Positions 7,001 to 12,633 of a stretch of 32,562 nucleotides of DNA are shown here, in pieces. Under the pieces are notes generated by a model. It did not search any database and was not told the DNA's origin. It was given only the letters and a program-made list of their open reading frames with translations. Position 1 is the first letter of the stretch. Each line of letters opens with the position of its first letter. Origin of the DNA: an uncultured beta proteobacterium (GTDB lineage: Bacteria > Pseudomonadota > Gammaproteobacteria > Burkholderiales > Burkholderiaceae_C). The translations under genes were made by a program, and so were the position numbers. Location of the stretch: NCBI GenBank assembly GCA_903873485.1, contig CAIQOO010000119.1, forward strand, positions 1 to 32,562, in the 5' to 3' direction.

Positions 7001-7762
7001 GCCGACCGCGAAAAAGACTGCCAGCGCCTGCTGTCCTACGCCATCGGCTGCATGATGGGCCGCTACAGCCTGGACGCGCCCGGCCTGATTTATGCCAACT
7101 CCGGCAACGTCGGCTTCGACCCCAGCCGCTACACCACCTTCCCCGCCGATGCCGACGGCATCGTGCCGCTCACCGACGAACTCTGGTTCGAGGACGATGC
7201 CGCCAACCGCATCAGTGAATTCCTGCTCGCCGTCTGGGGCGCCGACACCCTGGCGGAAAACATGGCCTGGCTGGCGACCAGCCTGGGCACCAAAGCTTCT
7301 GAAACCCCAGATGAAACTATCCGCCGCTATCTGGCCGACAAGTTCTACAAAGACCACCTGCAAACCTACAAAAAGCGCCCCATCTACTGGCTCTTCAGCA
7401 GCGGCAAACAAGGTGCCTTCCAGGCGCTGGTCTATCTGCACCGCTACCACGAAGGCACACTGGCCCGTCTGCGCGCCCAATACGTCGTGCCCCTCACCGG
7501 CAAAATCCAGTCCCGCATCGACATGCTGCAAAAAGACGCAGCAGCAGCCTCCAGCACCGCCGCCCGCAACAAACTGGCCAAGGAAGTCGAAAAGCTCAAA
7601 AAGAAACACGCCGAGCTCCTGGCCTACGACGAGATACTGCGCCACCACGCCGACATGCGCATCACCCTCGACCTGGATGACGGGGTGAAGGTCAACTACG
7701 GCAGGTTTGGTGATTTGCTGGATAGCGTCAAGGTGGTTACCGGCGGGGCCAGTGATGATTAA
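3995..7762 (+). CDS. pglX: BREX type 1 adenine-specific DNA methyltransferase PglX
   Basis: A 1,255-residue gamma-class N6-adenine methyltransferase, the BREX specificity enzyme that marks host DNA and determines what is excluded. The SAM-binding motif I is DPACGSGH at residues 322-329, and the catalytic motif IV is NPPY at 573-576. Residues about 436-495 are extra: three copies of a palindromic repeat are read in frame as 'SRHSREGGNP'-type peptide between the two motifs. Residues about 629-968 (5880-6900) are encoded by very AT-rich DNA and correspond to the target-recognition region, unlike the GC-rich ends; this suggests module exchange. The C-terminus ends VVTGGASDD, and its coding sequence is repeated at 8933 and 10397. 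The stop overlaps the next gene's ATG. Length is near the family norm once the insertion is removed. Confidence 0.96.
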   Translation: MNKAKLKSYAPQARKDFIAAVTARANLLGLSDKAGMLEVAQAQPQGDMVVIAGQAWPIKVQAQREQLVRRIRKDGFAQTMEAVAYTWFNRFAALRYMELHDYLGHGHRALSNTVGTLPDILTHAADLAQSSAHGEGLPGLNVALVTEMKLAGNRDGELYRMLLVAQCNALSAAMPFLFEHIDDETELLLPDNLLRTDSVIARLVNAIDEEDWKEVEIIGWLYQFYISEKKDEVIGKVVKSEDIPAATQLFTPNWIVQYLVQNSVGRLWLMANPASTLKSQWPYYIEPAQQTPEVQAQLDVLIQTRMDEDGGSLNPESITLLDPACGSGHILVEAYEVLKAIYLERGYQPRTIPRLILEKNLFGLDIDDRAAQMAGFALLMKARADDRRLFTATDAQGNPQPPKLNVLALQSSQGLNADALAQALQPDRYSSEDASRHSREGGNPVANDFAPDDLFPSTIPQMTLGESVTAPAPGRHSREGGNTAVSWIPAVAGMTDIPSAIARLLILFSHAKTFGSLIQIGLQTKQDVRKLLLIVQQSMETGDLYAKAAAQDLLPLLQQAQVLAMQFDAVVANPPYMGGKGMNPALKDYAKTTFPNSKSDLFAMFMERGFEWCKPSGFISMVTMQSWMFLSSYESIRTNLLNNRTISNFLQIGYNSFPEINSKVAQACAFVIHRIYVNDFVGVYINLNSASQSANKDNVFISRNNNLTHNVSQSDFLKIPGAPLAYWIDNNTREIFITNPRLEDIGVPRSGITTGDNESYLRSWFEIAKFNKTIDSIKYELNIFDKWVPLNGGGDYRKWYGNNLQVIFWEKNGQAIKNDEKSTIANLDYQFKAGVTWSKITSSNLSVRLTPTGFIFSAVGLKSFPSPDYLSYVCGFLNSKVVEYFKPIFSSTLSILSGDIGKLPFIVNQRDKIDSLINEAVKIAKFDWDSSEVSWDFEFLDWIRNEKKDMRLSFEAHEAQSTLLINQLRLIEEENNRIFINAYGLQDELTPEVPESQITLARADREKDCQRLLSYAIGCMMGRYSLDAPGLIYANSGNVGFDPSRYTTFPADADGIVPLTDELWFEDDAANRISEFLLAVWGADTLAENMAWLATSLGTKASETPDETIRRYLADKFYKDHLQTYKKRPIYWLFSSGKQGAFQALVYLHRYHEGTLARLRAQYVVPLTGKIQSRIDMLQKDAAAASSTAARNKLAKEVEKLKKKHAELLAYDEILRHHADMRITLDLDDGVKVNYGRFGDLLDSVKVVTGGASDD
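5301..5327 (+). repeat. Palindromic dispersed repeat in pglX, copy 1
   Basis: gtcattcccgcgaaggcggg followed by aatccag. The core ATTCCC-N8-GGGAAT is an inverted repeat of the type spread through many proteobacterial genomes (dRS3-like in Neisseria). It is read in frame as RHSREGGNP. Confidence 0.85.
5418..5480. repeat. Pair of palindromic repeats in pglX, head to head
   Basis: One repeat copy at 5418-5444 and an inverted copy at 5454-5480 are separated by 9 bases and can fold into a long hairpin. Both are read in frame (RHSREGGNTA, then SWIPAVAGMT). Paired inverted copies are the usual form of small REP/MITE-like elements. Confidence 0.85.
5880..6900 (+). other. AT-rich target-recognition segment of pglX
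   Basis: Within pglX the base composition drops abruptly from GC-rich to strongly AT-rich at about 5880 and returns at about 6900. Codons such as aat, ata and aaa dominate (for example 6060-6200 and 6720-6850). The encoded segment covers the region after the NPPY motif where specificity is read in this enzyme class. Visible directly; its recent acquisition is inferred. Confidence 0.8.
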
Positions 7763-7776
7763 GCCCACCATGACAA
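7625..7776 (+). repeat. pglX 3'-end repeat, copy A (within pglX)
   Basis: It encodes YDEILRHHADMRITLDLDDG through the PglX C-terminus plus the first bases beyond the stop (aagcccaccatgacaac). Copies B (8933-9072) and C (10397-10513) carry the same sequence with few changes. C also keeps the post-stop part. Confidence 0.85.
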
Positions 7777-8885
7777 CCCCCCGGACTCTGCCGCATGCTG
7801 TGCTGGCCAACTATCAGGACTGGCTCAAGACCATCAAGCAAAAAATCCATGCCGCACGGATGAAGGCCGCGTTGGCCGCGAATGGGGAGTTGATTGCCCT
7901 TTACTACGAAATTGGTGCGCAAATAGTTGACCGGGAGTCTGGTGCGCAATGGGGCAGTGGATTCATTGACGCATTCAGTCACGACCTGAGAGCCGCCTTC
8001 CCTGAGATGGGCGGCTTTTCATCCAAAAATCTGCGCTATTGCCGCGCGTTCTTTCGCTTTTACTGCGACCCGGCAATTTGGCAACAGGCTGTTGCCAAAT
8101 TGCAAGATTGGCCTTGGGCAGGCGCTGAAACCGAGCTGGCTGCGTTGCTGCCGCAAATACCTTGGGGGCACGCCATCCAGATTTTTACCAAGTGCCAAAG
8201 CGTCACCGAAGCCCGTTTTTACATGGCGCAAACCCTGGAGCAAGGCTGGAGCCGCGATGTGCTGGCGTTGCAACTCAAGTCAAACTTATATGCCCGCACC
8301 GGCAAGGCGGTAACCAATTTTTCCCGCACCTTGCCATCGCCACAGTCTGACCTGGCCCAGCAAACCCTCAAAGACCCCTATACCTTCGACTTCATGTCCA
8401 TGACGGTGCCGTTCAACGAACTCGATGTGGAGCGTCAACTCACCCAACATATCACCCAGTTTTTGCTGGAGCTGGGTAAAGGCTTTGCTTTCATTGGCCG
8501 GCAGTACCCCCTGGAAGTGGCAGGCAACGACTACTTCATTGACCTGCTGTTCTATCACGTCACGCTGAAATGCTATGTGGTGGTGGAACTCAAAAACCGC
8601 AAGTTCATCCCGGAATACGCAGGCAAACTCAATTTTTACCTGTCAGCCGTGGACAGCCTGCTCAAACGCGATGATGACCAGCCCACCATTGGCCTGCTGC
8701 TGTGTCGCGACAAAAACAACATCGAGGTGGAGTTTTCCCTGCGCGACATGAATAAACCCATGGGCGTGAGCGAGTACACCCTGGTAGAAGCCTTGCCTGA
8801 CAACTTAAAAGGTGCATTGCCGACTGTGGAAGAAATCGAGAATGACTTGCAGCAGTTGAAGCAACAAGAGGCGGACGGCGAATGA
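7755..8885 (+). CDS. DUF1016/YhcG-family protein with PDDEXK nuclease domain
   Basis: A 376-residue protein. The N-terminal half (LANYQDWLKTIKQKIHAARM then NGELIALYYEIGAQI) is the DUF1016 helical domain. The C-terminal half is a PDDEXK nuclease fold with D263 (NDYFIDLLFYH) and E278-L-K280 (VVVELKNRK) as the metal and catalytic residues. Relatives accompany restriction-modification and BREX systems as accessory nucleases. The start at 7755 overlaps the pglX stop (atgattaag); ATG 7770 is an alternative. The second cargo gene at 9063 begins with the same ATGATTAAG, supporting 7755. The stop overlaps (ATGA) a 62-codon frame made of a pglX-end copy. Biochemical role here is inferred. Confidence 0.88.
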   Translation: MIKPTMTTPRTLPHAVLANYQDWLKTIKQKIHAARMKAALAANGELIALYYEIGAQIVDRESGAQWGSGFIDAFSHDLRAAFPEMGGFSSKNLRYCRAFFRFYCDPAIWQQAVAKLQDWPWAGAETELAALLPQIPWGHAIQIFTKCQSVTEARFYMAQTLEQGWSRDVLALQLKSNLYARTGKAVTNFSRTLPSPQSDLAQQTLKDPYTFDFMSMTVPFNELDVERQLTQHITQFLLELGKGFAFIGRQYPLEVAGNDYFIDLLFYHVTLKCYVVVELKNRKFIPEYAGKLNFYLSAVDSLLKRDDDQPTIGLLLCRDKNNIEVEFSLRDMNKPMGVSEYTLVEALPDNLKGALPTVEEIENDLQQLKQQEADGE

Positions 8886-9070
8886 CTGAACTTAAAAACT
8901 GTCTGCGTGCCCAATACGTCGTACCCCTCAACTACGACGAACAGCTCCGCCACCACGCCGACATGCGCATCACCCTCGACCTGGATGACGGGGTGAAGGT
9001 CAACTACGGCAGGTTTGGTGATTTTCTCGACAGCGTGAAAATCGTCACCGGAGGTGCTTCAGATGATTAA
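8882..9070 (+). pseudogene. Duplicated, internally deleted pglX 3' end (copy B), open as 62 codons
   Basis: The frame starts at an ATG overlapping the previous stop and reads MTELKNCLRAQYVVPLNYDE and then the PglX C-terminus (RHHADMRITLDLDDG ... VTGGASDD). Compared with pglX it joins the RAQYVVPL segment (about 7477-7511) to the YDE segment (7625 on), so the roughly 110-bp piece between has been removed. It holds no catalytic motif. It supplies the GGAGG ribosome site (9050-9054) used by the following ATPase gene. Confidence 0.8.
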
Positions 9071-9072
9071 GT
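8933..9072 (+). repeat. pglX 3'-end repeat, copy B
   Basis: About 140 bases nearly identical to 7625-7764, ending in the shared gatgattaag. It lies between the DUF1016 gene and the first ATPase gene. Confidence 0.85.
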
Positions 9073-10271
9073 CGGTTCGCGTGGTCAATTTCAAGTCGCT
9101 TGCTGCAGTGGAAATCCCACTCGGGCATTTCAACTGTCTGGTGGGCATGAACGGTGCGGGCAAGAGCACGGTGTTACAAGCCCTGAACTTTTTGTCGCAG
9201 TTGATGCTGGGTGACGTGCAGGGCTGGCTAGATCGTCGTGGCTGGGTGGCGGCAGACCTGAATTGCAAGATGCGCAACGAGCGCAACATCCGGTTCAACG
9301 TGTCGTTTTCAACGTCTGATGGTGGTTCGCTGACGTGGGCTGGCGCTTTCAACCGCACGGACTTGCGTTGCACCCAAGAGGATGTGGTGCTGATTAAGGG
9401 CAGCGATGTCGACCCAAAGGTGCTTCGTTTGAGCGGACAAACCTATTCAATCGGTGGCAGGGAAAGTCAGACCATTGCCTTTGAGTACCAAGGCTCCATC
9501 TTGTCTGCCCTGAAAGACTCCGAACTGTCTGCTGCCTTGCTGGAGTTTCGCGATGCCCTGCGCCGCGTTCGTTCGCTGGAGCTTTTGTCGCCCGACAAAT
9601 TGCGCAAAAGCGCCCGTGCCAGTGAGCACGACATTGGCGCCGGTGGCGAACGGCTTTCGGCTTATCTGGACAACATCAAGGGCGACAGAAAAGTCAAGCT
9701 GGTGGCGTTGCTGCAAAAGTTTTACCCAGCTTTGGTGGATTTCAAGATTACTTCGCAAAAGTCTGGCTGGAAAAAGCTGTCGGTGTTTGAACAATTTGGC
9801 AGTCAAAAACTGGAAACTGAGGCGCTGCATCTGAATGACGGCCTGCTGCGTATTCTTGCTGTTCTGACACAAGCGGATGCAGACCGTTCGCTGCTGCTGT
9901 TGGATGAGTTGGAAAACGGCATCAACCAGGAGATTGTGGAAACACTGGTGGACACCTTGCTGCAAAGCCCGCAGCAGTTGCTGGTGACCACGCACAGCCC
10001 TTTGCTGCTCAACTATTTGCCCGATGACGTGGCGCGCAGAGCGGTGCAGTTCCTCTACAAAACCCCGCAAGGGGAAACAAAGTGCCGCAGCTTCTTTTCT
10101 ATTGCACGCATAGGTGACAAGCTGAATGCCATGGGTCCGGGCGATGCCTTTGTTGACACTGATTTGCGCTTGCTTGCGCAGGAGTGCATTGATGCGGATG
10201 AGCGCCAAGAAGCGGCCATGCGTGAAGAAGAGCAGGCCGAATCTGACGCTAGTGACTCAGGTGACGCATGA
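9063..10271 (+). CDS. AAA/ABC-type ATPase (AAA_21-like)
   Basis: A 402-residue protein; start chosen at the ATG behind GGAGG (9050-9054). It opens MIKSVRVVNFKSLAAVEIPL, with Walker A GMNGAGKST at 28-36, a signature-like LNDGLLRIL near 258, Walker B LLLLDELENG around D281/E282, and the switch histidine in TTHSPLLL near 306. This is the OLD/RecF-like ATPase half found in many two-gene defence modules whose second gene is a nuclease or TOPRIM protein. Here the second gene is only a stub (10268). The C-terminus is acidic (EEEQAESDASDSGDA). With its effector lost it may be inactive or may work alone. Confidence 0.85.
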   Translation: MIKSVRVVNFKSLAAVEIPLGHFNCLVGMNGAGKSTVLQALNFLSQLMLGDVQGWLDRRGWVAADLNCKMRNERNIRFNVSFSTSDGGSLTWAGAFNRTDLRCTQEDVVLIKGSDVDPKVLRLSGQTYSIGGRESQTIAFEYQGSILSALKDSELSAALLEFRDALRRVRSLELLSPDKLRKSARASEHDIGAGGERLSAYLDNIKGDRKVKLVALLQKFYPALVDFKITSQKSGWKKLSVFEQFGSQKLETEALHLNDGLLRILAVLTQADADRSLLLLDELENGINQEIVETLVDTLLQSPQQLLVTTHSPLLLNYLPDDVARRAVQFLYKTPQGETKCRSFFSIARIGDKLNAMGPGDAFVDTDLRLLAQECIDADERQEAAMREEEQAESDASDSGDA

Positions 10272-10432
10272 AGTTGTTGATCAGCGGAGAAGACCTTCGG
10301 GATCAGGCTGCGCTGGACATATTTGAAGCCGATATCACAGCGATGCGAATGGCAGAACTGCTCAACCATCCCATTCAAGGCAAATTTGATCTGACGCACC
10401 CTCGACCTGGACGACGGGGTGAAGGTGAATGA
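10268..10432 (+). pseudogene. Truncated partner of the first ATPase, fused to pglX-end repeat
   Basis: A 54-residue frame coupled by ATGA to the ATPase stop. It begins MKLLISGEDLRDQAALDIFE, reminiscent of the strand-plus-acid start of TOPRIM-like/DUF4276 partners, then reaches IQGKFDLTHPRPGRRGEGE. The last dozen codons lie in pglX repeat copy C, read in another frame. The rest of the partner has been replaced by that repeat. The family guess is weak; the truncation by the repeat is directly visible. Confidence 0.6.
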
Positions 10433-10513
10433 CGGCAGGTTTGGGGACTTGCTCGACAGCGCCCGCGCAGTCACTGGCGGGGCCAGTGATGACTGAACCC
10501 GCCATGACCAACC
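10397..10513 (+). repeat. pglX 3'-end repeat, copy C
   Basis: It encodes LDLDDGVKVNDGRFGDLLDS and ends TGGASDD-stop (TGA at 10494-10496), followed by gaacccgccatgaccaac, which matches the post-stop part of copy A. There are more substitutions than in copy B, suggesting an older duplication. It marks the junction between the first ATPase module and the PARIS-like module. Confidence 0.82.
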
Positions 10514-10605
10514 TCCTGATGCCTCCGTCCGGCACACTGGTTAAATACCAAGAGTTTGTACCCGCATTGTTTGGTCAACAGTCCAACAGTCCGTTGGCCA
10601 AATGA
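10504..10605 (+). CDS. Short open frame of unknown function
   Basis: The 33-codon frame MTNLLMPPSGTLVKYQEFVP...LAK starts in the tail of pglX repeat copy C. No family is recognised. It may be the truncated start of a lost cargo gene, or not a gene at all. The remaining 37 bases to the next start carry its ribosome site (AAGGA, 10632-10636). Confidence 0.25.
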   Translation: MTNLLMPPSGTLVKYQEFVPALFGQQSNSPLAK

Positions 10606-10642
10606 GAATAGAGAATTAAGGTGCCAATATCAAGGACGTGGA

Positions 10643-11698
10643 ATGAAAATTAAAGCTTTGTTTTTTGAAGATGTTGGCCCTTTGGGTTCTCAGAGCATCG
10701 ACCTGCTTAACGACTGGGACGACCAAATTGAGCCGCGCACCTTGCTGTCTGGCCCCAACGGTTGTGGCAAATCGACAGTATTGCGCACCGTGGCCATGCT
10801 GTGGGATGCTTTGGGTTACTGGCTGGATCAGCGCAAAGCCTTACCCCGGAACCACGCGGCCCGCGAATGGTTGCAGCGCTGGGGTGGGTGTGCAGTTATT
10901 CTCAGCGGCGCGCCCCAAGACGGGCAGGTTGTCGGGCTGATTTTTGGTAATTTGGCTTGGTGTGAAACGATTCGAACCCAACATGCGGCTGTGGCTTGGC
11001 TTGGTGAAGGCATTGCCCGCACCGGCAAGCCGGGCAATTCCAAACGGGAGGTTTTTATACCTGCCGAGCCGTGGGTTGGGGATTGGGCCGATGCGCGAAA
11101 AAAAATGATTTTGTCGTTTGACAAGGTCGATGTGCCCAACGTGCTGTTTTTGGATGCCGAAGAGCGCCGCTGGGTCGCAGCTCGCCGGAACGTGGGCGAG
11201 CACACGGCCGAATTGCCCGGCAGGCGCTGGCTTCCCAGATACCAGGCCAGTGAAGACTGGAAAGACCAGTTGGAAGCCTCGCTCATCACCCTCAAGACAA
11301 CGCAACTGCACAAATATCACGAGGTCATCCGCCTGCTGAACACTTTTCTGTCTGGCAAAGAAATTGACCCGGACATTCAGCCTGGTGAAAGTCGCTTGCG
11401 TGTCAAGCTCAAAGGCAAACGGGGTCAGTCGCATGGGTTGGATGACTTGAGCGCGGGTGAACACCAAGTGTTGATATTGCTGTATTTGTTGGCGCGGTGG
11501 GCAGAGCCAGGGGCGGTGGTGCTGATCGACGAGCCTGATTTGTATCTGCACCCGTCTTTGGTCAACGGCCTGTTGTCCAGTCTTGAAAAGCTGGTGACAG
11601 ACATTGGTGGGCAACTCATCATCACGTCGCACCAGCCCGACATTTGGCAGCGTTACGAGGCATCGGGTAAGCGCATTGAGTTGGGGAACGCTCAATGA
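10643..11698 (+). CDS. PARIS-like ATPase (AriA-type, AAA_15/ABC)
   Basis: A 351-residue protein; ATG behind AAGGA (10632-10636). Walker A GPNGCGKST is at 37-45, the ABC-type signature LSAGEHQ starts at 269, Walker B VVLIDEPDLYLHP is around D296/E297, and the switch histidine is in IITSHQPD. It overlaps the DUF4435 gene by ATGA. An ATPase paired with a DUF4435 TOPRIM protein is the PARIS architecture (AriA-AriB), an abortive system triggered by phage anti-restriction proteins such as Ocr. Salmonella BREX loci are also known to house such a pair. The protein is somewhat shorter than typical AriA, so 'PARIS-like' is as far as I go. Confidence 0.82.
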   Translation: MKIKALFFEDVGPLGSQSIDLLNDWDDQIEPRTLLSGPNGCGKSTVLRTVAMLWDALGYWLDQRKALPRNHAAREWLQRWGGCAVILSGAPQDGQVVGLIFGNLAWCETIRTQHAAVAWLGEGIARTGKPGNSKREVFIPAEPWVGDWADARKKMILSFDKVDVPNVLFLDAEERRWVAARRNVGEHTAELPGRRWLPRYQASEDWKDQLEASLITLKTTQLHKYHEVIRLLNTFLSGKEIDPDIQPGESRLRVKLKGKRGQSHGLDDLSAGEHQVLILLYLLARWAEPGAVVLIDEPDLYLHPSLVNGLLSSLEKLVTDIGGQLIITSHQPDIWQRYEASGKRIELGNAQ

Positions 11699-12519
11699 GT
11701 ACCCTGGAAGATCGCATTGAAAAAATCAAAACCCAGTTCATTGGACGGACGGGTTTGCGTGTGTTGTTGGTTGAGGGTTCGGATGATGTCGATGCCTATC
11801 GCATTTTTCTAGGCCGCAAGTTCCCTGAGTGGGAAAAGTCGTGGATATTGGTCAGCGCAGGGAGCAAGGCTGACGTGGTCAAGATGATCACGAGGGAAAC
11901 AGGATGGCTAGGCTTGGTGGATCGTGATGAGTGGACTGAGGCTGAGATGACGGAAAAGAAGGCCGAATGTCCAAATTTGACTGTGTTGCCACGTTTTTGC
12001 CTTGAGAGCTATCTGATTGATCCGGCCGAACTGTGGGCAGCTTTTCCTGAAAAACAGCGGGCGAAAATTGCAGGTGGGCAAGCGCAATTTAGTAGCGAAG
12101 TTTTGGCCGATCTAGCGCAGTGGGTTAGGCACGCTGCCCTGTGGCATGGCGTGCGGCCCTTGTGGCATCAGCTTCGCAGAATGGGATTTCCGGATTCCAT
12201 ATCGGGCAATCCGCCAATGCCCGATGACGCAACTTTGCGGGAAATGTTTATAAAGTGGCATGTCACCCTGGACGCTGATGCGGTTCTGGCCAGTGTGCAT
12301 GCCCTGGAAGCCAAGCTGGGAGCGGAGGATGTCAGCAAGCTATGCGCCCAATGGTTGCATGCAAAGCGCTTTTACCCGCAAGTAGTGCATCAAACATTGA
12401 ATCGACTTTTGGGTCAAAAGCCAGCCAAAGATCGTCGATTGGCTATTTTGCGCACTCGGACCGTCCCCGATGATTTGCTGCCTTTGTGGCAAGCCATGAA
12501 GCTGGCTGCTGCCACTTGA
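11695..12519 (+). CDS. DUF4435 TOPRIM-domain protein (AriB-like effector)
   Basis: A 274-residue protein translationally coupled to the ATPase. The TOPRIM core is visible: E27 in LRVLLVEGSDDVDAY, and the D-x-D pair D76/D78 in WLGLVDRDEW. These would bind divalent metal in a nuclease. The middle (LPRFCLESYLIDPAELW) matches the usual DUF4435 ESYL segment. In PARIS the TOPRIM effector is held by the ATPase and released on sensing an anti-restriction protein, after which it cuts tRNA. That mechanism is known for the family and only inferred here. The position before pglZ places it under BREX operon transcription. Confidence 0.83.
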   Translation: MSTLEDRIEKIKTQFIGRTGLRVLLVEGSDDVDAYRIFLGRKFPEWEKSWILVSAGSKADVVKMITRETGWLGLVDRDEWTEAEMTEKKAECPNLTVLPRFCLESYLIDPAELWAAFPEKQRAKIAGGQAQFSSEVLADLAQWVRHAALWHGVRPLWHQLRRMGFPDSISGNPPMPDDATLREMFIKWHVTLDADAVLASVHALEAKLGAEDVSKLCAQWLHAKRFYPQVVHQTLNRLLGQKPAKDRRLAILRTRTVPDDLLPLWQAMKLAAAT

Positions 12520-12525
12520 ACCACC

Positions 12526-12633
12526 ATGATCACTGACCGCGATAGCTGGCAGTTGTTTTCCGATGCCGGCGAGGGCATGTTGGAAGACTGGATCAAACCA
12601 TGTGTGCGCACCAGCCACAATATTGCATCATGA
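12526..12633 (+). CDS. Short open frame coupled to pglZ
   Basis: The 35-codon frame MITDRDSWQLFSDAGEGMLE, then DWIKPCVRTSHNIAS, begins 6 bases after the DUF4435 stop; its own stop overlaps the pglZ ATG (ATGA, 12630-12633). No family is recognised. It could be the stub of a lost cargo gene, retained because it couples translation into pglZ. Confidence 0.35.
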   Translation: MITDRDSWQLFSDAGEGMLEDWIKPCVRTSHNIAS

